64,000 nt of DNA. Source: Streptomyces vinaceus. GTDB lineage: Bacteria > Actinomycetota > Actinomycetes > Streptomycetales > Streptomycetaceae. The notes below the pieces were generated by a model. The model worked only from the letters and a program-made list of their open reading frames with translations, ran no database searches and was not told the origin of the DNA. The position numbers were made by a program, and so were the translations under genes. The stretch lies in assembly GCF_008704935.1 (NCBI RefSeq), contig NZ_CP023692.1:124001-188000 (forward strand), read 5' to 3'. Of this stretch, positions 42,432 to 50,051 are shown in pieces (position 1 is the stretch's first letter; each line of letters opens with the position of its first letter).

Positions 42432-43883
42432 ATGCGTCTGACCTCCCGCGTCGCCCCTGTCACCCTCGCCGTGGCCATGGCCGCCCTCCTGCTCGGCCTC
42501 CTCCCCGCGCAGGCCCAGGCCCACCCCGGCCGCGCCCCCGACCGGATCACGGTCGGTGACCGCACCTTCATCGCCGACGGTCAGGGCCGCGCGCTCCAGT
42601 GGCGCGGCTTCAACCTCGCCGACAAGAGCAGCCGAGGCGCCGACGCGTTCGCCGACATCCATGAGAGCGACCTCGAAGGCATGGCCGCCCGGGGCTTCAA
42701 CCTAGCGCGCCTCGCCTTCTTCTGGGACGACCTCGAACCCAGCCCCGGTCACTACGACCGCGGCTACCTCTCCAAGATGCGACGCATCCTCGACTGGGCC
42801 GACCGGTACCACATCAAGGTCGTCCTCGACGCCCATCAGGACGTGTACGGGCCCCACTTCGGCTCTCGCGGCGTCCCCGACTGGGCCAGCCGTGACGAGG
42901 GGCTGCCCTTCACGCCGATACCGGAGGACTGGTTCTCCGAGTACTTCGAGCCCTCCGTACAGACCGCCTTCGACCACCTGTACAAGGACGCCGACCTGCG
43001 CGCCGCGCACGCCCACATGTGGATGACGGTCGCCTCCGCCCTGGGCAGTCACCCCGCGCTGCTCGGGTACGACCTGATGAACGAGCCGTTCGCGAAGTTC
43101 CTCGAAGGCGAGGACCTGCCCGCCGCCGCGGCCCGTTTCGAAGCCACCGAGCTCACCGAAATGTGGAACCGACTTGCCCGGGCGATCCGGTTGGTCGACC
43201 GTACGTCGTGGGTCTTCGTCGAACCCACCGTCATCGTCGGTCTCGGCGTCCCCACCCGCTTGGGTCACATCGACGACCCGCACGCGGGCTACGCGCCGCA
43301 CTTCTACGAGACGGCGATGGAAACCGGCGCCGACTACGACCCCAACGGCACGTTCATCCCCGCGTACGAGGCCGCGATCAGCGACTACCCGACCCGCAAC
43401 CGCATGCCTGTGATCGTCGGGGAGTGGGGCGGCAACCCCTACGTTCCGCACGCGAGCCGGTTCGTCACCGACATGACGGCCTCCCTGGACCGCTTCTCCA
43501 GCGGATGGACGTGGTGGCAGTGGTGCCGGGGCGGCGGCTACTGCTTCCTCGACCAGAGCGGCGCCGCGAAGCCCAACGCCCGCCTGCTCGTCCAGCCGTA
43601 CGCACGGGCCGTGGCGGGCGACCCGCTGGCGTTCGCGTACGACCCGGCCACGCGCACCTACACGCTCACCTTCCGCACCCGCGACAACGCCGAGGGCCCC
43701 ACCCAGATCACCGTACCCAGGGACACCTACCCGGGCGGCTACCGCGTCGACGTCCAGGGCGGAAGGGCCAGTTGGGACGGCCGCGCCCAGACCGTCACCG
43801 TGAGGACCCGCGGCGCGGCCGGAACCGTCTACAAGGTCACGATCAGCCCGAACCGCACTCCGGCGACGGAGCCGCGCCCGTAG
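42432..43883 (+). CDS. Secreted GH5 endoglycosylceramidase-like glycosidase
   Basis: 483 residues. A signal peptide (VTLAVAMAALLLGLLPAQAQA, cleavage near residue 30) precedes a (beta/alpha)8 catalytic domain. FNLARLAFFWDDLEPSPGHY, VVLDAHQDVYG, GYDLMNEPF (acid/base Glu) and VIVGEWGGNP (nucleophile Glu) match GH5 family endoglycosylceramidases rather than cellulases. HAGYAPHFYETAMETGADYD also belongs to that group. A C-terminal beta domain of about 110 residues (YARAVAGDPLAFAYDPATRT onward) is also typical. These enzymes release the oligosaccharide from glycosphingolipids or cleave related beta-glycosides. An AAGGGGT box precedes the ATG. Confidence 0.88.
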   Translation: MRLTSRVAPVTLAVAMAALLLGLLPAQAQAHPGRAPDRITVGDRTFIADGQGRALQWRGFNLADKSSRGADAFADIHESDLEGMAARGFNLARLAFFWDDLEPSPGHYDRGYLSKMRRILDWADRYHIKVVLDAHQDVYGPHFGSRGVPDWASRDEGLPFTPIPEDWFSEYFEPSVQTAFDHLYKDADLRAAHAHMWMTVASALGSHPALLGYDLMNEPFAKFLEGEDLPAAAARFEATELTEMWNRLARAIRLVDRTSWVFVEPTVIVGLGVPTRLGHIDDPHAGYAPHFYETAMETGADYDPNGTFIPAYEAAISDYPTRNRMPVIVGEWGGNPYVPHASRFVTDMTASLDRFSSGWTWWQWCRGGGYCFLDQSGAAKPNARLLVQPYARAVAGDPLAFAYDPATRTYTLTFRTRDNAEGPTQITVPRDTYPGGYRVDVQGGRASWDGRAQTVTVRTRGAAGTVYKVTISPNRTPATEPRP

Positions 43884-44012
43884 GCGCGCGTTCCGGTCCC
43901 GGCCCCGGCGGAGTCCGCAGGAGGAGACCCGCCGGAAGGAGCCGGGCTTCGCACGCTCATGGCCCGGCCCGCACGGGGCACACGGTCGGCACCGACCGAA
44001 AGGAGCCCCTCC

Positions 44013-44195
44013 ATGCTGGGCATCGCCGCCGCAGTCCTCTTCTTCATCGCGTTCCTCATCAACGCCGCCGACATCGCCACCAGCGACGTCCTGAGCTCGA
44101 CCAACTTCATGCTGATCGGTCTCGCCGCACTCGCGCTGCACGTCGCCGGCATAGGCGGCACGCGGCCCGCCGGCCGATGGGGCCGCAGACGCTGA
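44013..44195 (+). CDS. Small membrane protein, 60 residues
   Basis: Start at ATG 44013 with an AAGGAG box 7 bp upstream; the in-frame upstream ATG at 43959 has none. Two membrane helices are seen (MLGIAAAVLFFIAFLINAAD; TNFMLIGLAALALHVAGIGG), with a basic C-terminus (GRWGRRR). Small two-helix proteins of this type are common in Streptomyces and have no assigned role. It is followed by a hairpin. Confidence 0.7.
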   Translation: MLGIAAAVLFFIAFLINAADIATSDVLSSTNFMLIGLAALALHVAGIGGTRPAGRWGRRR

Positions 44196-44220
44196 CGGTC
44201 GCGCCGCGGTCAGAACGATC

Positions 44221-44256
44221 CGGGCAGGGACGGGAGCCTGACCCCTTCCCTGCCCG
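44221..44256 (+). terminator. Hairpin terminator after the small membrane protein
   Basis: CGGGCAGGGA (44221-44230) pairs perfectly with TCCCTGCCCG (44247-44256) with a 16-nt loop, 25 bp after the stop codon. Confidence 0.75.
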
Positions 44257-44397
44257 CCGGTGTACTCGGTCCGCCGCTTTTTCGCGCAGCGGCGGGCCTG
44301 CCTCCGACGCTCCGTTCCACCGCGCATGAGGAGGTTCGAAACACGGCACCGGGGCATCCGCACAACTCAGCCCTTGCCAGCCGACGGGAGACAGCAA

Positions 44398-44706
44398 GTG
44401 ACCACCTACGTCATCACCGTACCCGGCACGTTCCTGACGGACGTCGACGACGCAGCACTGTCCGAGCTGGCCAGGAGGCTGGCCTCGCACCACACCGACC
44501 TGAGCGAGACCGAGGACGTGGAACTGCTGACGGTCCACGAGGGCGGTGCCTTCTCCGTTCGGCTTGAGGTCGAAGCCCCGGACCGGGCCTCGGCCGAGGA
44601 CAAGGCCGTCCGCCTGCTGGCCGGGACGCTTGAGAAGCTGGGACGGCCGGAGAAGGACGCCCCCCTGGGCCCGCCGGCGGTCACCGGTGTCGACGGTGAT
44701 TCCTGA
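44398..44706 (+). CDS. Hypothetical protein of 102 residues
   Basis: GTG start at 44398 with a GGGAG box about 8 bp upstream. The protein is soluble and acidic. A hydrophobic start (VTTYVITVPGTFLTDVDDAA) and a regular pattern of alternating beta and alpha segments (SVRLEVEAPDRASAEDKAVR) suggest a small ferredoxin-like alpha/beta fold, but I do not recognise a family. It is monocistronic and faces the EEP-family gene across a bidirectional terminator. Confidence 0.65.
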   Translation: MTTYVITVPGTFLTDVDDAALSELARRLASHHTDLSETEDVELLTVHEGGAFSVRLEVEAPDRASAEDKAVRLLAGTLEKLGRPEKDAPLGPPAVTGVDGDS

Positions 44707-44738
44707 GGCCTTGCCGACGCACGGCGCATGAGCGCCGC

Positions 44739-44766
44739 CGCAGGGCGGGACCCATCCCGCCCTGCG
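44739..44766. terminator. Bidirectional 12-bp stem terminator
   Basis: CGCAGGGCGGGA (44739-44750) is exactly complementary to 44755-44766, with a 4-nt loop. It lies between two convergent genes (stops at 44706 and 44797) and can serve both. Confidence 0.9.
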
Positions 44767-44796
44767 CTCCCAGCCTGCCCGGCCGTTCCGGGCGGC

Positions 44797-45807
44797 TCAG
44801 TACCGATAGGACGCCGCGACCGCGCGGTGGTCGCTGCCGTCTGCGGGCAGCACCCAGGAGTCGGTCGGGGTCAGCCGACCCTTGCTGAGGATGTGGTCGA
44901 TCCGCACTGCCGGGAAGGCGGTCGGCCAGGTGAAGCCGAATCCGGAACCGGCGGCCTCGTGGGCGGACGTCATCTGTTCGGCGATCGGGGCGAAGGCCCG
45001 GTCCTCCAGGCTGCCGTTCAGGTCACCCATCAGCAGCACCCGTTCCAGCGGCTCGGCCCTGAGCGCCGCGCTCGTCGCGGCGATGCTGTAGCCCCGCAGC
45101 TCCGCGCCGAACCCCTTCCCGAAGGTGACCCGGACCGAGTCCAGATGCCCGACGTAGACCGCGATCTCTCCCTTCGGAGCGGCCACCACCGAGCGGAACA
45201 CCGTTCCGTTGCCCTCTCCGGCCGGGCCCTTCGCTATCGCGCCTTCGCTGACCGGGTACTTCGACCAGAGCCCGTCGGCGCCGATGCCGGCCACGTGGTG
45301 CGGGTACGCGGCGGCCAGGCCCCGCTCGTACTCGGACTGCAACCCCGGGTCCAGCTCCTGGAGCGCGATGAGGTCGGCGCCTGAGTCGATCAGCATCTTC
45401 ACCGTGCCCGCCACATCGGTGTTGGCAGCGGCCACGTTGTGCGTGACGACGGTGAGATCCCCCTTGCCGGTGCCCCGGTCGCCGAGCGTTCCGCCGAACA
45501 TGGCCAGCCAGACGGCAGCGGGTACCAGCAGCGCGACCAGCGCGGTGGCCGAACGCCGCAACAGCGCGGGCACCAGCAGCACCGGGACGACCAGGCCGCA
45601 CCAGGGCAGGAACGTCTCCACCAGCCCGGCCAGATTGCCGGGGTTGGGCAGCAGGCCGTGCAGCGCGAGGAGACCTGCTGCGAGTACCGCCAGCCCCGCG
45701 ATGATCCGGCCGCGCCGCCAGGCCCCCTCCTGCCACGACTTCCGCCGTCTCCGGTCCGGCACCGTCTCCCCGACCGTCATCTGCCGTGCTTCGTCGGTTT
45801 GTACCAT
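44797..45807 (-). CDS. Membrane-anchored endonuclease/exonuclease/phosphatase (EEP) protein
   Basis: 336 residues from the ATG at 45807. Three N-terminal helices (IIAGLAVLAAGLLALHGLL; LPWCGLVVPVLLVPALL; TALVALLVPAAVWLAMFGG) anchor the protein. The outer EEP domain follows: VVTHNVAAANTD (Asn), LIALQELD (metal Glu), HHVAGI, MGDLNGSLEDRAF (Asp/Asn), RIDHILSKG and SDHRAV (catalytic Asp-His). All the usual DNase I-fold residues are present. Such membrane EEP proteins in Streptomyces have no confirmed substrate, and nucleic acid, phosphoinositide or lipid phosphate are all possible. Confidence 0.9.
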   Translation of the reverse strand: MVQTDEARQMTVGETVPDRRRRKSWQEGAWRRGRIIAGLAVLAAGLLALHGLLPNPGNLAGLVETFLPWCGLVVPVLLVPALLRRSATALVALLVPAAVWLAMFGGTLGDRGTGKGDLTVVTHNVAAANTDVAGTVKMLIDSGADLIALQELDPGLQSEYERGLAAAYPHHVAGIGADGLWSKYPVSEGAIAKGPAGEGNGTVFRSVVAAPKGEIAVYVGHLDSVRVTFGKGFGAELRGYSIAATSAALRAEPLERVLLMGDLNGSLEDRAFAPIAEQMTSAHEAAGSGFGFTWPTAFPAVRIDHILSKGRLTPTDSWVLPADGSDHRAVAASYRY

Positions 45808-45959
45808 CAGTCCACCCCTACGCCGGTTGGCATGCTTACGGGGGGATAGATGCGGTCCCGTCGACAGAGGTTCCTCAAACGCGCGAACCACGACCTCATC
45901 CCTATGAGCCGTTGGCCCCGCTCACCCGTCGCGCCACTGCCGGCCTCATCGGGCAGCAC

Positions 45960-46200
45960 CCACCGCTCCCGGCCGGGCCGGGAGCGAGCGGCGATCGAAT
46001 AGCGGGCCTGGTGCAGCAGCACCGGTGTGCCCAGCTCCCGCAGGATCGCCACGGCCTGGCGGTGCTGCTCGGCCGGATAGTTGGAGATGCCGGCGTACAG
46101 CGGCAGGTACCTGGCGGCCGCCACCGTCCCCGTAGGGACCGGGCCGCATGTCGTAGCCGGCCTTGGTGGCGATGAACAGCTCATCCCGGTAGGCACGGAT
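45960..46200 (-). pseudogene. Remnant of an aldo/keto reductase gene (YghZ-like)
   Basis: Reading the minus strand from 46190, DELFIATKAGYDMRPGPYGD matches the YghZ/L-glyceraldehyde-3-phosphate reductase type. The frame then jumps to LYAGISNYPAEQHRQAVAIL and RELGTPVLLHQARYSI, a block that normally lies about 90 residues further on. Start, catalytic Tyr/Lys region and C-terminus are all missing. This is an internally deleted fragment and is not explained by one sequencing error. It sits between the EEP gene and the sugar-binding protein gene. Confidence 0.8.
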
Positions 46201-46209
46201 CCTGTTCGA

Positions 46210-47559
46210 TCATGTCGTCCGCCCTCGCTGTTCGGCGACGGAGAACCCTTGGTCCTTTCCGTACTTGGCACTTGCGGCCCTCCAGGCCTCCAGACCCTGG
46301 GCCAGGCTCGTGGAGGAGACGTACGCCTTGCCCACGGTGTCGTTGAAGACGGAGTTCGCGTACACCTGGTACGGCAGGTAGGACCAGCCCGCGCCGACGT
46401 CACGGGCCGCGTCGGCCAGGATCCGGTTGGCCTGCTGCCCCCCGAAGTAGGGGAACGGGCTGTCCAGGAAGGCCTGCGATTCCAGATCGGCCCGCGTGGC
46501 GGGGAAGGCGCCCTCGGAGACGCGGGACGTGGCACCGGCTCCCGTGGTCGCGTACTCGATGAAGGCGTAGGCCAGCGCCTTGTTCTTCGACGCCTTCGGC
46601 ACGGCGAGGGAGCTGCCTCCGTTCTCCGCACCCGCCTTGGCACCCTTGGTCCACTGCGGGAGGGGTGCCACGCGCCAGTCCCCCGACGCGGCGGGGGCGC
46701 CCGTGACGAGGTTGGCGGGCATCCAGGCGCCTGTGGACAGGGTGGCGATGCTGCCGTCCGACAGGCCCTTGTACCACTCGTCGCTCCAGGAGGTGACCGG
46801 TGCCAGCAGGCGCTCGTCGATCAGCTTCTGCCAGGTACGCGCGTACTGCGCCGTACCGGCGTCTGCGAAGTCGATCCCGATCTCGGTGCCTTCCACCCTG
46901 TACGGGCGTCCGCCCGCCTGCCAGATCAGGCTGGTCGTGGCGCCGGCGTCACCGGTGTCGTTCGTGATGTAGAGCTTCGGGTCGGCCTTGTGCAGGGCTC
47001 GCGCCGCTTCCACGTATTCGTCCCAGGTCGTGGGGACGGCGATGCCGTACCGGTCGAAGACCTTCTTGTTGTAGAACAGCGCCATGGGCCCGGAGTCCAT
47101 GGGGAGGGCGTAGATCCCCTTGCCGTACTTCACCGCGCTCCAGGGACCGGTGGTGAAGGCCTGGTCATGGGCGGATGCGCCGTAAGGCGAGAGCTCCTGC
47201 AGGGACTTGCCGATGGCGAACTGACCGACCGCGTAGTACTCGACCTGGGCCACGTCCGGCGCTCCCGAGCCTGCGGCAATGGCGTTCTGGAGCGCGGTGT
47301 ACTGCTTGTCGCCCGTGCCCGCGTTGACGAGCTCGACGTCCACCTTCGGGTACTTCTTCTCGAAGTCGGCGGCCACCTTCTTCAGTGTGGGCTCCCATGC
47401 CCACACCGTCACCTTGCCTCCGGCTTCGAGCGCTGACTCCACGTCCTTCGCGGATCCCTCGGCCCCCGGGTCCGGTGAACCGCAAGCGGTCGCGCCGAGG
47501 GTCAGGGCGCATGTCGCGGCCACGGCGGCGAAGATCCGGCGGCGGCTTCTCGTTCTCAT
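46210..47559 (-). CDS. Sugar ABC transporter substrate-binding lipoprotein (CUT1)
   Basis: 449 residues. A lipoprotein signal peptide (IFAAVAATCALTLGATACG) ends in a lipobox (ATAC) with the Cys at about residue 26. The mature part is a family 1 extracellular solute-binding protein (KVTVWAWEPTLKKVAADFEK; YALPMDSGPMALFYNKKVFD; then GGSSLAVPKASKNKALAYAF). It captures oligosaccharides outside the membrane and delivers them to the two permeases encoded upstream on the same strand. Its gene follows the second permease gene by 67 bp, so the order is permease, permease, binding protein. Based on neighbours, galacto-oligosaccharides are the likely ligand, although this is inference. Confidence 0.93.
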   Translation of the reverse strand: MRTRSRRRIFAAVAATCALTLGATACGSPDPGAEGSAKDVESALEAGGKVTVWAWEPTLKKVAADFEKKYPKVDVELVNAGTGDKQYTALQNAIAAGSGAPDVAQVEYYAVGQFAIGKSLQELSPYGASAHDQAFTTGPWSAVKYGKGIYALPMDSGPMALFYNKKVFDRYGIAVPTTWDEYVEAARALHKADPKLYITNDTGDAGATTSLIWQAGGRPYRVEGTEIGIDFADAGTAQYARTWQKLIDERLLAPVTSWSDEWYKGLSDGSIATLSTGAWMPANLVTGAPAASGDWRVAPLPQWTKGAKAGAENGGSSLAVPKASKNKALAYAFIEYATTGAGATSRVSEGAFPATRADLESQAFLDSPFPYFGGQQANRILADAARDVGAGWSYLPYQVYANSVFNDTVGKAYVSSTSLAQGLEAWRAASAKYGKDQGFSVAEQRGRTT

Positions 47560-47626
47560 CGGTGGTGCTCCTGATTCGGTGTGCGGATGAAGAGGGTCGG
47601 GAGGGGCCGAGCGCGGAGCCCGACGG

Positions 47627-48631
47627 TCACTCCTTCACGCTTCCGGCGGCCAGGCCCGACTGCCAGTGGCGCTGGAGCAGGAGGAAGACGATGACGATCG
47701 GGGCGATGGTGAGGAGGGATCCGGTGATGATGAGGTCGAAGACGGGCTCGCCGCCCGCGGTCCTGGCCTGGGCGCTCCACGCGTTGAGACCGAGGGTGAG
47801 CGGATACCAGTCCGGATCCTTGATCATGATCAGCGGGAGGAAGTAGTTGTTCCAGGTGGCGACCATGGAGAAGAGGAGCACCGTCACGGTTCCCGGCGCC
47901 AGTAGCGGCAGGGCGATGCGGAAGAAGATGCGCAGCTCGCCGGCGCCGTCGATGCGGGCGGCTTCGAGCAGTTCGGAAGGTACCGCTTGCGCGGTGAACA
48001 CCCACATCAGGTAGAGCCCGAAGGGCGAGACCAGGGAGGGGATGATCACTGCCCACGGCGTGTTGGCCAGACCCATGCCGCTGAACATCAGGAACGTGGG
48101 GACGGCGAGGGCCGTGCCCGGGACGGCCACGGCCCCGATCACGACGGCGAAGACGGCTCGGCGGCCCGGGAACTCGTACACGGCCAGCGCGTATCCGCCG
48201 AGTACGGCGAGCACCGTCGCGCCGCCCGCGCCGGCGGCGACGTACAGCAGTGTGTTCAGCGTCCAGCGGACGAAGGCGCCGTCGTCATAGGTGAGCGTGC
48301 GGGAGATGTTGTCCCAGAGCTGGAAGTCCTTGCCGAGCCACAGACCGAAGGAATCGAGGAGGTCCTCCTGGTCCTTGGTCGCGTTGATGACCAGCCACAC
48401 GAGGGGCAGGAGGGTGTATACGAGGACCAGCCCGGTCACCAGGGTCAGCGGGACGCTGGGCCCGGGGTCGAGCGGGGTGTGGGCCCGTCGGCGGCGACGC
48501 CGCGGCGCCGCGTGGGGCGGGCGGGCGACGGGGGGCCGGGGCGAACCGGCGGTGGCGCCACCCGGGTCCGTGCCGGAGTGGCCGGTGCGCTCCCTCGTAT
48601 CGGCGGGGCGACCGGTGGGGTCCGTGATCAT
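47627..48631 (-). CDS. Sugar ABC transporter permease (MalG type)
   Basis: 334 residues. After a Pro/Arg-rich cytosolic head of about 60 residues come six helices, starting LTLVTGLVLVYTLLPLVWLV. The EAA loop that contacts the ATPase is LLEAARIDGAGELRIFFRIA. The family 1 sugar permease pattern (LNTLLYVAAGAG, LNAWSAQA) is present. It starts at 48631, 4 bp after the stop of the upstream permease at 48636, so the two are closely coupled. It pairs with that permease and needs an ATPase. None is encoded nearby, which fits use of the shared Streptomyces MsiK ATPase. Confidence 0.93.
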   Translation of the reverse strand: MITDPTGRPADTRERTGHSGTDPGGATAGSPRPPVARPPHAAPRRRRRRAHTPLDPGPSVPLTLVTGLVLVYTLLPLVWLVINATKDQEDLLDSFGLWLGKDFQLWDNISRTLTYDDGAFVRWTLNTLLYVAAGAGGATVLAVLGGYALAVYEFPGRRAVFAVVIGAVAVPGTALAVPTFLMFSGMGLANTPWAVIIPSLVSPFGLYLMWVFTAQAVPSELLEAARIDGAGELRIFFRIALPLLAPGTVTVLLFSMVATWNNYFLPLIMIKDPDWYPLTLGLNAWSAQARTAGGEPVFDLIITGSLLTIAPIVIVFLLLQRHWQSGLAAGSVKE

Positions 48632-48635
48632 GTGC

Positions 48636-49550
48636 TCAGCCCTTCCGCATGCCGCGGAGCTGGACCGCGTAGGCGATGACCGCGGTGAAGACGCCCATCA
48701 CGATGGCGATGGTCGCCGCGTAGTTGTGCTGCTGCCCGGAGAAGGCCAGCGAGTACGTGTAGAGGTTCGGGGTGTAGTCGGTCGTGATCGCGTTGGGAGC
48801 GAGGTTCTGCATGATGTTCGGCTCGTTGAACAGCTGGAAGCTGCCGATGATCGAGAAGATCGTCGCGATCACCACCGCGCTGCGGATGGCCGGCAGTTTG
48901 ACCGCGGTGACGATGCGCCACTCCCCGGCCCCGTCGATGGCCGCCGCCTCGTAGAGGGAGCGCGGAACCACCTTGAGCGCGGCATAGAAGATCAAGGTGT
49001 TGTAGCCGACGAACTCCCAGGTCACGACGTTGCCGATGGAGGCGAGCACCAACGAGGGCGAGAGCGGATCCGGGAGCGCCAGGCCGAACGCCTCGTTCAG
49101 GTTGCCCACCAGGCCGAACCGGGTGCCGTAGATGAAACCCCACATGAGGCTGGCCACCACGGCCGGTACGGCATACGGCAGGAAGACGGCCACCCTGAAG
49201 AAGGCCTTGCCGTACAGCCGGCCGCTGTCGATGGCGAGGGCGACGAGCAACGCGATCCCCAGCATGACCGGCACCTGGACGAGCAGGAACAGCCCCACCC
49301 GGACCGATCCCTCCCAGAAGCGCGGATCGCTCAGTGCGCGGAGGTAGTTGTCCGCTCCGACGAAGGAGGTACCGCCGATGAGCCGGTCGCGCATCAGGCT
49401 GAGCTGGAACGCGTACCCGATGGGAGCCAGGAAGACGAGGGCGAACACCGCTGCGAAGGGTCCGGCGAACCCCCAGCCGACGAGGGCGCTCCGACGTGCG
49501 CGTGAACGGGATGGGGACACTGCTTTTGCCGGTGCCGGCAGGAGCGACAT
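48636..49550 (-). CDS. Sugar ABC transporter permease (MalF type)
   Basis: 304 residues from the ATG at 49550 (AAGGA box); a longer in-frame extension was rejected. Six helices include VGWGFAGPFAAVFALVFLAP and VPVMLGIALLVALAI. The EAA loop is LYEAAAIDGAGEWRIVTAVK. It is the first gene of the CUT1 operon (permease, permease, binding protein). A palindromic site ATGTTTACGTAACCAT lies about 100 bp upstream, suggesting repression by a LacI-type regulator. Confidence 0.93.
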   Translation of the reverse strand: MSLLPAPAKAVSPSRSRARRSALVGWGFAGPFAAVFALVFLAPIGYAFQLSLMRDRLIGGTSFVGADNYLRALSDPRFWEGSVRVGLFLLVQVPVMLGIALLVALAIDSGRLYGKAFFRVAVFLPYAVPAVVASLMWGFIYGTRFGLVGNLNEAFGLALPDPLSPSLVLASIGNVVTWEFVGYNTLIFYAALKVVPRSLYEAAAIDGAGEWRIVTAVKLPAIRSAVVIATIFSIIGSFQLFNEPNIMQNLAPNAITTDYTPNLYTYSLAFSGQQHNYAATIAIVMGVFTAVIAYAVQLRGMRKG

Positions 49551-49650
49551 GGTGGGTCCTTGTGTCAGTGACCTACAGGTCCGCGACGGAGCGAAGAGAT
49601 GACTGGTCTCCGGGCCGGATTCGGCCTCGTGCGGCAGGACCTGATGGGAA

Positions 49651-49666
49651 ATGTTTACGTAACCAT
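49651..49666. promoter_or_regulatory. LacI-type operator candidate upstream of the CUT1 operon
   Basis: ATGTTTACGTAACCAT matches the palindrome ATGTTTACGTAAACAT with one difference. It is 101 bp upstream of the first permease start on the minus strand. Near-identical copies are at 49925 and 53424. Confidence 0.6.
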
Positions 49667-49924
49667 CGGCTCCGGCGATCGTGGCACTCCCGGTGGGGAG
49701 CGTCAAGCGTCTTGCACCCGCTGGCCGAAAAACGAGCCGCCGAGCGGCGACGCCCGCCCGCCATGGCGCCCCTTCACGCACCTACGGCCGCAGACGTTCT
49801 GACCAACCCCTCGTTTCTGAGCGGAAGTTGGTGGACGGGACGACGCCCGGGCCGGTTGCGATGATTCCCGTCCGGCTCCTTGACAGGCCCCGACGCGGCT
49901 CCCAAACTCGCAGCCAACCGCTGA

Positions 49925-49940
49925 TTGTTTACGTAAACAT
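49925..49940. promoter_or_regulatory. LacI-type operator candidate upstream of the GH43 gene
   Basis: TTGTTTACGTAAACAT has a perfect 14-bp core palindrome TGTTTACGTAAACA (49926-49939) with a central CG, the usual form of LacI-family sites. It lies 112 bp before the GH43 gene start. The rest of the 500-bp divergent region (49551-50051) holds no gene. Confidence 0.7.
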
Positions 49941-50051
49941 TACGGAGGTGGGACACCGATTTCACCGGGGCCGGCTTCACCGCCGGGTCCGGAGCCATGG
50001 GCGCATCCGCCCCATGACGCCTCCCTGCCCGCCAGCCATCGCGAGGTACTC

